A stretch of 25,151 nt of DNA from CAZNPL01 sp964574815 (GCA_964574815.1 CAZNPL010000056.1:1-25151), one strand, 5' to 3'; positions 16,999-25,113 are shown, numbered from the stretch's first letter. The notes: generated by a model from the letters alone, not told the origin. Numbers and translations: made by a program.

Positions 16999-17906
16999 TG
17001 GACATTTTTCTGAGAGCAGCATGTGCGTTGATCGTCGCAGCGGTTGTGCAAGCAGCCCCTCCGGGGAACGGGGAGCCTGTCTACTGGAGTGAGATTGATT
17101 CTTTAGTACAGCAGAGCTCGCCACAGGGGGCCCCCAGGGTCTTGGCATACATGAGACTTCTCGAACCGGACGAGCTAGTGACAGCGGCAAGGCAGGGTTG
17201 TCTGGCAGGAGAGAATAAGCCGGGGCTTGCGTCGGACCATGACGTCGCAGCGGCCGCAGAATCGAACGCGCTAATGTGTTTTGAATTCTACTATGAAGCA
17301 CTCAGAGACGACGAGCGCGGTGCGGCGCGCTTGAGCCTCTTGACCAAGAAACTCATTGACATCGTGGGCGACGAAGACGAATGTCTTTGCCTCCGGCGCG
17401 CGCTCGCCGCGCGGCTTTCGACGAGCCCCAACACCGTATTCGCGAAGGCTTTGCTTGGCTATGCGGGGGAGAACTTGGATACGACCGTCGCGATTCTAAA
17501 TAGAATCGTCTCCAAACCGGATGAAAACGCGCGGTTGCGTGAACAAGCTGTTGCCGCTATCGGATCGCTGCTGCATGAGCGCGTCAGCGAGATCTGTCGG
17601 TCCGACGCCAATATGCGGCGGGCCCTCGCCGAAAAGCGTGAGCATAGCAGTGACGTTGTTCGCGCAGGTGACCTGCTGAGGTCGGGCGAAGTGACCCTTA
17701 CGGAGAGTAGCACCTCGGCATTGAAGCTCGTCAACGAGCGCGTTCTGATATACTTGACGCTGTTGAGTGAGATTCTAGCCAACGAGGAGGACCATCCAGA
17801 GAGACTTGTGCGTGAGGCCATGCGTCGCCTCGACTCGTTTCGGAGCTCGGAAGCCGCCGCGTTGGACGGGAGGATCGAAGAGATCCTGCAACAGAGTGAA
17901 AAGTAG
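16998..17906 (+). CDS. Exported helical protein, candidate partner of the upstream modular protein
   Basis: A 302-residue protein starting at ATG 16998, with GGGAGGAAA just upstream and one base of overlap with the preceding stop, so translation is probably coupled. It begins with a signal peptide (MDIFLRAACALIVAAVVQA). The rest is almost entirely alpha-helical with a HEAT/TPR-like look. The C-terminal third (RAGDLLRSGEVTLTESSTSA onward) clearly resembles the end of the next protein (17964-18848), so the two are tandem paralogues. I recognise no named family. The coupling suggests it acts with the modular protein, for example as chaperone, inhibitor or immunity-like factor; this is inference. 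GC content is visibly lower than in the left half of the window. Confidence 0.8.
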   Translation: MDIFLRAACALIVAAVVQAAPPGNGEPVYWSEIDSLVQQSSPQGAPRVLAYMRLLEPDELVTAARQGCLAGENKPGLASDHDVAAAAESNALMCFEFYYEALRDDERGAARLSLLTKKLIDIVGDEDECLCLRRALAARLSTSPNTVFAKALLGYAGENLDTTVAILNRIVSKPDENARLREQAVAAIGSLLHERVSEICRSDANMRRALAEKREHSSDVVRAGDLLRSGEVTLTESSTSALKLVNERVLIYLTLLSEILANEEDHPERLVREAMRRLDSFRSSEAAALDGRIEEILQQSEK

Positions 17907-17938
17907 CCCTTCCCAATCGCGAGTGTCGCAGGAAGGGC
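17906..17938 (+). terminator. Intercistronic hairpin
   Basis: GCCCTTCC (17906-17913, starting in the stop codon) pairs with GGAAGGGC (17931-17938), and an inner GCGA/TCGC adds to the loop. No T-tract follows, so it may be a processing or partial attenuation site between the two paralogous genes rather than a true terminator. Confidence 0.4.
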
Positions 17939-17963
17939 AAGGACCGGTCCGCACAGGCAACTA

Positions 17964-18848
17964 GTGTTGACTTCTCCAAGAATCATCGTGGCCACGCTGC
18001 TGACGAGCTTTGCGCAGGCTGGTCAGGATTCGCCGGAACCTGACGAACCGTGGGCGCGCATTCGCTCGTTCATGGAGCAGGACACAGGGGACGCGAGTGC
18101 GGAATTCAGCAAGTACCTCGACTCGCTGACGGCGCAGCAGATGCTTCTGGCCGCCCGTCAGGCGTGCGAGGAAGTCGCACGTCGCTCCGAGGAAATGCAC
18201 GATATGCCGCCGGCCCAAGTGGCTCAAATCTATGTGGCCACGTGCCTGCATGGCTACTTTAACAAATGCCGTGTTGACGAGGGGGCCGCCCGACTACTTG
18301 CCGTAGTCGAGGATAGCGGGGAGTCGCCCTTCCTGCGCTCAGCGATCATCTCGTGGATGTGGAAAGAGCCGAAGACCCGTTTGCAGGAGTCGTTTCAAGG
18401 TTACGTTAGCGCGAATGCACACTCCACCTACGCGACGCTTCAGAAGATTCTCGTCGATAAGCACGAGGACACGCTTGTTCGCGGCGAAACGATGGCCGCG
18501 CTCGCCCGTAACCTGAGCGACCACATTGACCGGATCATACTAGCTGACGCCAACGTGCGGGCGGCCGTCAACGAAGAATGCGAGAATACAGATGACGTCA
18601 TTCGTGCTGTTGACCTCGTTCGTTCCGGAGAGGTCGAGCTTACTCAGGACACGCGAAGCACCCTAAAGGTGGTCGAGGAACGAGCCATGGCCTACGTGGC
18701 GCAGCTTGGAGCAATCCTGGCCGACCGCGACAATGAGCCGGAGGCCCTGCGTAAGCAGGCGAGGCGTCGCCTGGAATCGTCCCGAAGGTCGGTTTTGTCG
18801 GGGTTGGACGAGCACGTCGAGAAGGCACTGCGCCGCGCTGAACGATGA
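17964..18848 (+). CDS. Exported helical protein, tandem paralogue of 16998-17906
   Basis: A 294-residue protein starting at GTG 17964 (TTG 17967 also possible; ribosome site weak). The N-terminus (MLTSPRIIVATLLTSFAQAG) looks like a short signal peptide. The body is alpha-helical with Ala/Leu/Arg-rich helices and few strands. Its end (VDLVRSGEVELTQDTRSTL, then ALRKQARRRLESS) aligns with the end of the preceding protein, showing tandem duplication. It ends 24 bases before the second modular ORF. No named family is recognised. By position it belongs to the first modular gene's unit, giving that unit two partner candidates. Confidence 0.75.
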   Translation: MLTSPRIIVATLLTSFAQAGQDSPEPDEPWARIRSFMEQDTGDASAEFSKYLDSLTAQQMLLAARQACEEVARRSEEMHDMPPAQVAQIYVATCLHGYFNKCRVDEGAARLLAVVEDSGESPFLRSAIISWMWKEPKTRLQESFQGYVSANAHSTYATLQKILVDKHEDTLVRGETMAALARNLSDHIDRIILADANVRAAVNEECENTDDVIRAVDLVRSGEVELTQDTRSTLKVVEERAMAYVAQLGAILADRDNEPEALRKQARRRLESSRRSVLSGLDEHVEKALRRAER

Positions 18849-18872
18849 TGGGGACCGGGCGCGCAGCGCACG

Positions 18873-21500
18873 TTGTTTGCCGTCAGCGAGAAAGAAACGG
18901 AGCCAAGAGAAAGAAAGGGGGCAGGCTCACGCATTGGCGTGGCCGACGGCACCGCTTGCACCTCGGACGGCGACCCCTGTACGGACGACATCTGTGTCAA
19001 TGGCGTATGCGACAACCCGCCGGTCGATTGCGACGACGAAGACGAGTGCACCAGCGATTTCTGCGACCCGGACTTGTGCGGCTCGGACTGCCCTTGCGTC
19101 CACGAGTGCATTCCTCATCAGCCCTGCTCGCTGGAGATCCTGACGCCGGATGTTTACGTGTGTCCCGGCGGGACGGGGGTCATCGAGTTCCGCGTGACCA
19201 ACTCTGCCCCTTGCGGTCTGATCATGACGACGACGCTGTCGCCCGATGCGGGCAACCTGATCGACATCCTGGCCGTCAACCCGTCATCCCTGAGCCGCTG
19301 GTACGGGCCGCATCAAACGCTTCCGGATGAAACGCTTCCGCCATTCACCGCGGAGGTGACGATCGACCCGGCCTCGGCGTTCGGCACAGGGACGGTGAAA
19401 GTCTCGGTGGAAAACAACCTGGGACCATGCTCCGAGGTGTGCGACAGCGGGACGGTGACGGTGCACGTCGTTCCCCCGATCGATCTCGTCTTTCTCGGAC
19501 TCCCGGAGGAAAACGAGGAAACCGTAGGGGGGTACATCTGTGTAAACGATGATGATGACAACAACAATCAGACGTTCGATAAGGACGACACTGGGCCGAC
19601 GGCGGGTGAGGACGATCTCGTGCCGCTGATAATCGACGTTCACGCTAACCTCCAGGGGACGCTCACGCTCAGCATCGAGACCGGAGCCGAGTTGATCGCT
19701 CTTTACGAGGCCGAGAACCGGTCGACGCCGCTTACGCTGCCCGTAAATTGGCAGGTCGATGGCCCGTTCACTACGGTCGTTTTCGTCGAAGGCATTTCCG
19801 TCAGCAACGTGCTACGCGACCTTTGGTTTCGGCTGGCGTTTGAGGGGAACGGTGAGGGCTGCGACGATGAAGTCCGCGCGACGGTTGTGCGTGTCGATCT
19901 TGACATCGACACCGACAACACGAACGCTCGACAGGCTCCAGACCGGTCGGATGCCGAAGACGTCCTCGAGAACTTCACCGGCCAGCCGCCTCGACCGGGC
20001 AAGTACATACCGGCCAACTGGGATAACGACGACGACCCGGAACCCTTTTACGGTGTCGACACCGTCCACGAGCGTATTGATGATCTGGGCGACGGCTTCA
20101 ACGCGGAGGGGGAGAACGGCAACGATGACGATCAGAATCCGAACGAAGACGACTTCATCCCGATCATCCTGGAACTGCCGCAACCACTCGATCTCGCCAC
20201 GGCCCGATTGCGGATCTATTATGCGAGTTCGCCAAGAGCCTCCATGACGATTAGGGACGACCCTCCATACGACGCCCCGAATCGACGGCATCACTCGGTT
20301 ACCGGCGGGTTCAGAATCTGGACCAAGTACGGCAACGAAACGCGGGATTTCGCCTCCATCTTGCAGGGAGGCGATTACGTGCCCGCCTACGAAGAGAATG
20401 GCGACGTTTTCTCGGCGAGCGATCTCGGCTTTGTGGGCGGCGCTCGCGTCGTCACCCTGTATGTGGAAGGCCTTACGGCGAGAGATGATGCCGGCAGCGA
20501 TGAGATTCTGGTTGAACTGGATCCTGACGGTCCGGGGCCCGCCGGGTTCGTATGCTACGACTACGTGCGGCTCACGGTGCTGCGGGTCAGTTTCGTGGCC
20601 ATCAATCCCACGAATCGAACCGGCTTCGATCACACGATCAATCCGTGCGGCCTGATGGTGCCGATGCCGGGAGGGGATGTTGCGTGGACCGATGTCGTGA
20701 GCGAGGGAGGTGGCTGGGTAAAACTGAGGGTGACTCAGCCCGGTATCGTTCAGATTCCTACCTCAGCACACCTGGGTGATTTCCGACTGGAAATCACCTC
20801 CGCCAGTGAGGGAGCCACCGTCGTCGAGGCCTACGCGGACACGACGGACGAGTTGGCATTGGCGACCCTTCGGGTGCATACGTTGCCGCAAAAGGAGGCA
20901 CGTGTCGCTTTCCACCGCGTGAGCGACATTGCTGGGCACGCAAGTAGTCTCACCCCCACAGATGCTCAGGCTATATTGTTCCGTATGAACCAAATCTGGG
21001 ATCACCAAGCCAATATTCGCTTCGTGCCTGATCCACCAAAGTTTGAATCTGATCCGCCCGTACAGCAGGACCTCGGTCCGGTCGTTCAGTTTTACGATCA
21101 GCCAGGCCCTCCCTGCTCGCAAACCGACCAGGCTGATGTCCGCCTTGTTTGGGTCAATGAACTGGCGGATTATGGATGGGACATCTTTTCGTGCTGGGAG
21201 TACGAACAGGATTGTGCACCAGACGAGGACGATACCGACAACCAAGCATGGGGCGCGTCGGGGGCTGATTATGCAACTACCGATGAGGACATGCCCATGG
21301 ACTCGTACGCGCACGAGGGCGGGCACTATTTTCTACTGGATAACCCGCACTTCTTGCATCCATATACGGGAAATCTGGACGCGGACGAAAATGGAGACTG
21401 GAGTATTCATAACAATCTTATGGAAGATGTCGGCCCGAGCGCGTTGCGGGTCCACATCACGCTCCGACAAGCAATCCTCGCGAATGGGTCAAGACCGTGA
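18873..21500 (+). CDS. Truncated modular cassette with HEGGH metallopeptidase C-terminus
   Basis: An 875-residue frame opening at TTG 18873 without a signal peptide; GTG 18939 is another possible start. It enters the shared architecture in mid-stalk (VADGTACTSDGDPCTDD), then has the VCPGGTG Ig-like module (about 85-200) and two copies of the acidic module (about 201-350 and 350-590). A specific region follows, ending in HEGGHYFLLDNPH (His814, Glu815, His818, His826) with a later NNLMED (Met850) that could be a Met-turn. This predicts a zinc metallopeptidase. The missing leader suggests a silent or orphan cassette that becomes active by recombination, or a 5'-truncated pseudogene; the rest of the frame is intact. 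A purine-rich stretch with GAGAAAGAAA twice (18888-18897, 18907-18916) lies at the junction. Confidence 0.75.
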   Translation: MFAVSEKETEPRERKGAGSRIGVADGTACTSDGDPCTDDICVNGVCDNPPVDCDDEDECTSDFCDPDLCGSDCPCVHECIPHQPCSLEILTPDVYVCPGGTGVIEFRVTNSAPCGLIMTTTLSPDAGNLIDILAVNPSSLSRWYGPHQTLPDETLPPFTAEVTIDPASAFGTGTVKVSVENNLGPCSEVCDSGTVTVHVVPPIDLVFLGLPEENEETVGGYICVNDDDDNNNQTFDKDDTGPTAGEDDLVPLIIDVHANLQGTLTLSIETGAELIALYEAENRSTPLTLPVNWQVDGPFTTVVFVEGISVSNVLRDLWFRLAFEGNGEGCDDEVRATVVRVDLDIDTDNTNARQAPDRSDAEDVLENFTGQPPRPGKYIPANWDNDDDPEPFYGVDTVHERIDDLGDGFNAEGENGNDDDQNPNEDDFIPIILELPQPLDLATARLRIYYASSPRASMTIRDDPPYDAPNRRHHSVTGGFRIWTKYGNETRDFASILQGGDYVPAYEENGDVFSASDLGFVGGARVVTLYVEGLTARDDAGSDEILVELDPDGPGPAGFVCYDYVRLTVLRVSFVAINPTNRTGFDHTINPCGLMVPMPGGDVAWTDVVSEGGGWVKLRVTQPGIVQIPTSAHLGDFRLEITSASEGATVVEAYADTTDELALATLRVHTLPQKEARVAFHRVSDIAGHASSLTPTDAQAILFRMNQIWDHQANIRFVPDPPKFESDPPVQQDLGPVVQFYDQPGPPCSQTDQADVRLVWVNELADYGWDIFSCWEYEQDCAPDEDDTDNQAWGASGADYATTDEDMPMDSYAHEGGHYFLLDNPHFLHPYTGNLDADENGDWSIHNNLMEDVGPSALRVHITLRQAILANGSRP
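18938..19470 (+). repeat. 533-bp perfect direct repeat, copy 1
   Basis: Identical by base-by-base reading to 23061-23593 (offset 4123). It covers the last part of the CTDC stalk and the whole VCPGGTG Ig-like module in the second cassette. Identity stops abruptly on both sides (18937 and 19471 differ). Confidence 0.92.
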
Positions 21501-21520
21501 TGTTTTGAAAGGGTAAATCG

Positions 21521-22552
21521 ATGAAACGATTTGCTACACTTCTTCTAGCAATTGCGTGCAACGAAGTGTTGCTGTGCGACACCAGTGCACAACCTGTCGA
21601 ACAGCGACAAAGGAACGAGTTGTACAGAGCGGCTTTCGTTGTGTCCGAGGAGACTGATATGGCACTACTGGAAGCTGCGGTTGAGGCAGCGATCGCTGAC
21701 CCGGAACCCGTATTCGAATACGTCGCACAAGAAGACCCCCGAGTTGCGGGCCGCGCCCTTTACGTGTTGGTACACGTGCCCCAGACGCTTCGGCGCGGAG
21801 TACTAGAGGCGCTTAAACATCCGGATTCTGGTGTAAGGGTCAGCGCGCTCGCTTACAGTGCGCCGTGCCGTGATGATTCCGCAATTCAGGATGCCGTCGT
21901 GGATATCATTGTAAACGACCCCTCTAGTAGCGTGCGTTACCATGCCATTCAGGATTTTCGGGGAACGTTTCGGAAAGCTGCCAATTCCGAGATTCGAGAG
22001 AGAGTGGTTCTGCAACTAGCAACACGCCTTCGACAGTACGACGCCAGGTCGTTGCGATTGATCGTCGAACTTCTCGGCGAGATCGCCGAACCGGGCGACA
22101 GCGCGCTCATGCAACGGTTGTCATCCCTTTACGAGGACGCTGACTCGCTACCGACCAAGAAGCGCGGTTCCCTTATGATTAGACTCCAGTTTGCATTGGC
22201 TAATCTGGGAGATGAGCGCGCGTTCGCACAATTCGCTGAAGCGATTGACTCGGCACCGATCGACGAGCGCTTAGCTCACCTCGAGTTGCTCGAACGTTTT
22301 CGCCCCACACCACAGACACTTGAGTGGGTTATCAGGCTTCTGGACGACGACACTGAGATTCAGAACGTTGCGCCGTCGCACTTGCCCGCGAAGATATTCC
22401 GGAAAACGCGCGATTTCGCAGTCTCAGCGCTCGGTTACTGGTTTGAGGATTTTCCGGTCGAGACGCGCGCGAGGAGGACTTATGAATCCGAAGAAGTTGC
22501 GCTGGCTCGACAGTGGCTGGACGAGCGACTGAAATCCGGCGAAGCTCCATAG
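21521..22552 (+). CDS. Exported HEAT-repeat protein following the metallopeptidase cassette
   Basis: A 343-residue protein with a signal peptide (MKRFATLLLAIACNEVLLC, cleavage about DTSAQ) and a good ribosome site (GAAAGGG, about eight bases upstream). From residue about 55 it is built of HEAT-like helical pairs: DPRVAGRALYVLVHVP, HPDSGVRVSALAYSAP and DPSSSVRYHAIQDF have the typical D-P-x-x-x-V-R pattern. It lies 20 bases after the metallopeptidase cassette and is probably co-transcribed with it. It shows no clear sequence similarity to the two helical proteins after the first modular gene, as expected if each partner matches its own effector. Binding or inhibiting the upstream peptidase is a reasonable inference, not shown. 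GC is lower than in the left half of the window. Confidence 0.82.
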   Translation: MKRFATLLLAIACNEVLLCDTSAQPVEQRQRNELYRAAFVVSEETDMALLEAAVEAAIADPEPVFEYVAQEDPRVAGRALYVLVHVPQTLRRGVLEALKHPDSGVRVSALAYSAPCRDDSAIQDAVVDIIVNDPSSSVRYHAIQDFRGTFRKAANSEIRERVVLQLATRLRQYDARSLRLIVELLGEIAEPGDSALMQRLSSLYEDADSLPTKKRGSLMIRLQFALANLGDERAFAQFAEAIDSAPIDERLAHLELLERFRPTPQTLEWVIRLLDDDTEIQNVAPSHLPAKIFRKTRDFAVSALGYWFEDFPVETRARRTYESEEVALARQWLDERLKSGEAP

Positions 22553-22698
22553 CCGCCCCACTTTTGCGATTGATGTCCGCAGGACGCTTCGGAACCCGCG
22601 CGTCGCATGGACTCGTACACGCATCCACAGGCTCCGAACGGAGCGTCGTGCGCTCAGCATGACAATCTGGGCACGCTCAAGGAAGGCGGACGGGGGCC

Positions 22699-25113
22699 TT
22701 GTGCGAGCGTAAGCGTCCAGTGAACCCCGTTTTCAGCCTGACGATCGATTGTGGCACCATGCCTCCTCGAAGGGCGTGTGGCGCATGGCCAGATGACGGA
22801 ATCTCGCCAAGGAACCGCGCGAGGACGCCGGCGGACTGCGACGATCAAAACGAGTGCACCAACGACTCTTGCGACCCGGATACCGGCTGCGTCTTTGAGC
22901 CCAAGAATTGCGACGACAACGAGGAGTGCACTTCCGACGGCTGCAACCCCAACACCGGGGCGAGCGTCCATGACGATCGATTCCCCGGCACGCCGTGCAG
23001 CGATGACGGCAACGAGTGTACGCTCGACTATTGCCTGAGCGGAAACTGCGTGCACCCCGACGTGGCCGACGGCACCGCTTGCACCTCGGACGGCGACCCC
23101 TGTACGGACGACATCTGTGTCAATGGCGTATGCGACAACCCGCCGGTCGATTGCGACGACGAAGACGAGTGCACCAGCGATTTCTGCGACCCGGACTTGT
23201 GCGGCTCGGACTGCCCTTGCGTCCACGAGTGCATTCCTCATCAGCCCTGCTCGCTGGAGATCCTGACGCCGGATGTTTACGTGTGTCCCGGCGGGACGGG
23301 GGTCATCGAGTTCCGCGTGACCAACTCTGCCCCTTGCGGTCTGATCATGACGACGACGCTGTCGCCCGATGCGGGCAACCTGATCGACATCCTGGCCGTC
23401 AACCCGTCATCCCTGAGCCGCTGGTACGGGCCGCATCAAACGCTTCCGGATGAAACGCTTCCGCCATTCACCGCGGAGGTGACGATCGACCCGGCCTCGG
23501 CGTTCGGCACAGGGACGGTGAAAGTCTCGGTGGAAAACAACCTGGGACCATGCTCCGAGGTGTGCGACAGCGGGACGGTGACGGTGCACGTCGGCAAGTG
23601 GGTCGATCTGGAGATTGAGGGCCTCAGCGAGGATGACGAAGAGGACCCCGGCGCATTCGTCGGCGTCAACGGCGACGATGACGATGAAAACGGCACGCCC
23701 GACAAGGACGATGCCGGACCAACGACCGGCGAAGACGACTTGGTCTCGCTCACTGTGGTCGCCGACGGGAGCCTGACCGGCACGCTGACTCTGTCGGTTG
23801 CCGCGGGCGCCGGCCGCATCAAGGTTTATGAAAGCGCGGATCGCAGTAACCCGGTCACGCTGCCGCAATCGTGGGATCTGGCCGGTTTCCCGAAGACGTT
23901 CACCGCGGTGTATTACGTGGAAGGGGTGCCGGCCAGCTCGACACTGCGAGATGTCGAGTTCGATCTTGTGCTCGGCGGAACCAGCGTCGTCTGCCAGGAT
24001 GATGTGAAACTGACGGTAATCGGCGGGGATCTGAAGGAAGTCGGGTTTTCCGGCGGGCGGTGTCGCAAGCTCTATTCGGATGACGGCTCCTTGCCCTATT
24101 CGGCACCGCACTGGCAGGATAACTCAAGTCCACCGGACGGCGACGCGGACGACGCGGGTGACCGTTTCTATCCGGTCGCTTTTGTCCGTACGACGCCGTC
24201 GTTGACCTCTATAATGAGGTCGGCAGCGAAGATCGCGGTCGCGCCTGCCGAAGCCTTCGCCGATAGCCCGCGGATACGGGGCGTGGGACCGGATGGGCTC
24301 GTTTTTGAGGAGGTCGCGACATTGACGGGCGATGAATTGGCGATCACGGCCACGGATGCCGCGGTACCGCTGGGCGCTGCAGTGCGCTATTATGATCCGA
24401 TGGAAATCGAGTGGTCGGTATCGCCGGACGGGGGTACATTGTGGTTTTACGTGAATGTCACGGAGCACCCGGTTTACGTGGTGCTCGAGGACCCGGCTAC
24501 GGCGGGCCTCGGTCCCAGCGAGCGGCGTCACACCCTTTTTCGCAACAGTTGCCGAGATGCCGATGGCGCCACGACGGAAGCGGGCGTGCTGGCCGGCGTC
24601 TGGTCGGACTTCGTTGACCTGGACGTTCGCCGAGCGGACGACGATCAGCAGTTGACGTATTATGCAAGCTGGGATTGCACTAACCTCACGACCAATGCCC
24701 TGCTGGCCAGCGGTGACGGGCAGTGCGGAGCGTGGGTCAAGCTCTTGCTGGATATGCTCCGCGCCCACGGGATCAGCTACGCGCATCAAGAGCGTATCGC
24801 CTTGTATTACCAGGATCCGAGCGACCCGAATCTACGGTTTCTCGTTAACGACTGGAGTTACGCGCCGACTGGCGGGGTAAGCGGCGATTCGGTGTATCCT
24901 TATCTCAATATCCCGCGTCCAGGCCTCGGCTTTCCACCGATTCTCAACAATAGCTACGAGTGGTTGTACGCCGACGTAACCGACGCTTCGGGTCTTCCTG
25001 GGCAGGGGCCAAACAACCCTCCGTCGCTTTTCCAGAATCACCAAGTTGCGCTGGCCGGGCGATACTACGACCCGAGCTATGGGCAGAGTCACGCTTCGCT
25101 AGGCCCAAATTAA
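22699..25113 (+). CDS. Truncated modular cassette with transglutaminase-like C-terminus
   Basis: An 804-residue frame opening at TTG 22699 without a signal peptide or clear ribosome site; roughly the first 45 residues look like chance reading into the stalk. CTDC repeats start near CDDQNECTNDSCDPDTGC, one with a lost Cys (GASVHD where GACV is expected). The VCPGGTG module is identical to that of the second cassette, and one acidic module (NGDDDDENGTPDKDD) follows. The unique C-terminus contains GDGQCGAWVKLL (Cys676), then NHQVALAGRYYDPSYG (His781, Asp791), the Cys-His-Asp order and spacing of transglutaminase-like enzymes. Crosslinking, deamidating or protease activity is possible. As with the second cassette, it looks like an orphan module or a 5'-truncated gene. 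A partner gene may lie beyond the window edge. Confidence 0.75.
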   Translation: MCERKRPVNPVFSLTIDCGTMPPRRACGAWPDDGISPRNRARTPADCDDQNECTNDSCDPDTGCVFEPKNCDDNEECTSDGCNPNTGASVHDDRFPGTPCSDDGNECTLDYCLSGNCVHPDVADGTACTSDGDPCTDDICVNGVCDNPPVDCDDEDECTSDFCDPDLCGSDCPCVHECIPHQPCSLEILTPDVYVCPGGTGVIEFRVTNSAPCGLIMTTTLSPDAGNLIDILAVNPSSLSRWYGPHQTLPDETLPPFTAEVTIDPASAFGTGTVKVSVENNLGPCSEVCDSGTVTVHVGKWVDLEIEGLSEDDEEDPGAFVGVNGDDDDENGTPDKDDAGPTTGEDDLVSLTVVADGSLTGTLTLSVAAGAGRIKVYESADRSNPVTLPQSWDLAGFPKTFTAVYYVEGVPASSTLRDVEFDLVLGGTSVVCQDDVKLTVIGGDLKEVGFSGGRCRKLYSDDGSLPYSAPHWQDNSSPPDGDADDAGDRFYPVAFVRTTPSLTSIMRSAAKIAVAPAEAFADSPRIRGVGPDGLVFEEVATLTGDELAITATDAAVPLGAAVRYYDPMEIEWSVSPDGGTLWFYVNVTEHPVYVVLEDPATAGLGPSERRHTLFRNSCRDADGATTEAGVLAGVWSDFVDLDVRRADDDQQLTYYASWDCTNLTTNALLASGDGQCGAWVKLLLDMLRAHGISYAHQERIALYYQDPSDPNLRFLVNDWSYAPTGGVSGDSVYPYLNIPRPGLGFPPILNNSYEWLYADVTDASGLPGQGPNNPPSLFQNHQVALAGRYYDPSYGQSHASLGPN
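22984..23114 (+). repeat. Stalk segment nearly identical to 15172-15302
   Basis: Counterpart of the segment in the first modular gene, with three mismatches over 131 bases. Its last 54 bases overlap the 533-bp repeat, so this short zone is common to all three modular genes. Confidence 0.85.
23061..23593 (+). repeat. 533-bp perfect direct repeat, copy 2
   Basis: Second copy of the repeat at 18938-19470, in the third cassette. It is flanked upstream by stalk sequence matching the first modular gene and downstream by a diverged acidic module. Confidence 0.92.

Noticed and set aside
18845..19330. Plus-strand frame whose ATG overlaps the preceding stop (ATGA)
   Set aside because: Its translation is Arg/His-rich and out of frame with the Cys-rich module; the same frame also appears at 23016-23453 only because of the DNA repeat.
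22607..22720. Short match CATGGACTCGTAC to the metallopeptidase coding region near 21296, suggesting a domain remnant
   Set aside because: Only about 13 bases match and the downstream reading (MDSYTHPQ) lacks the HEGGH motif, so chance is likely.
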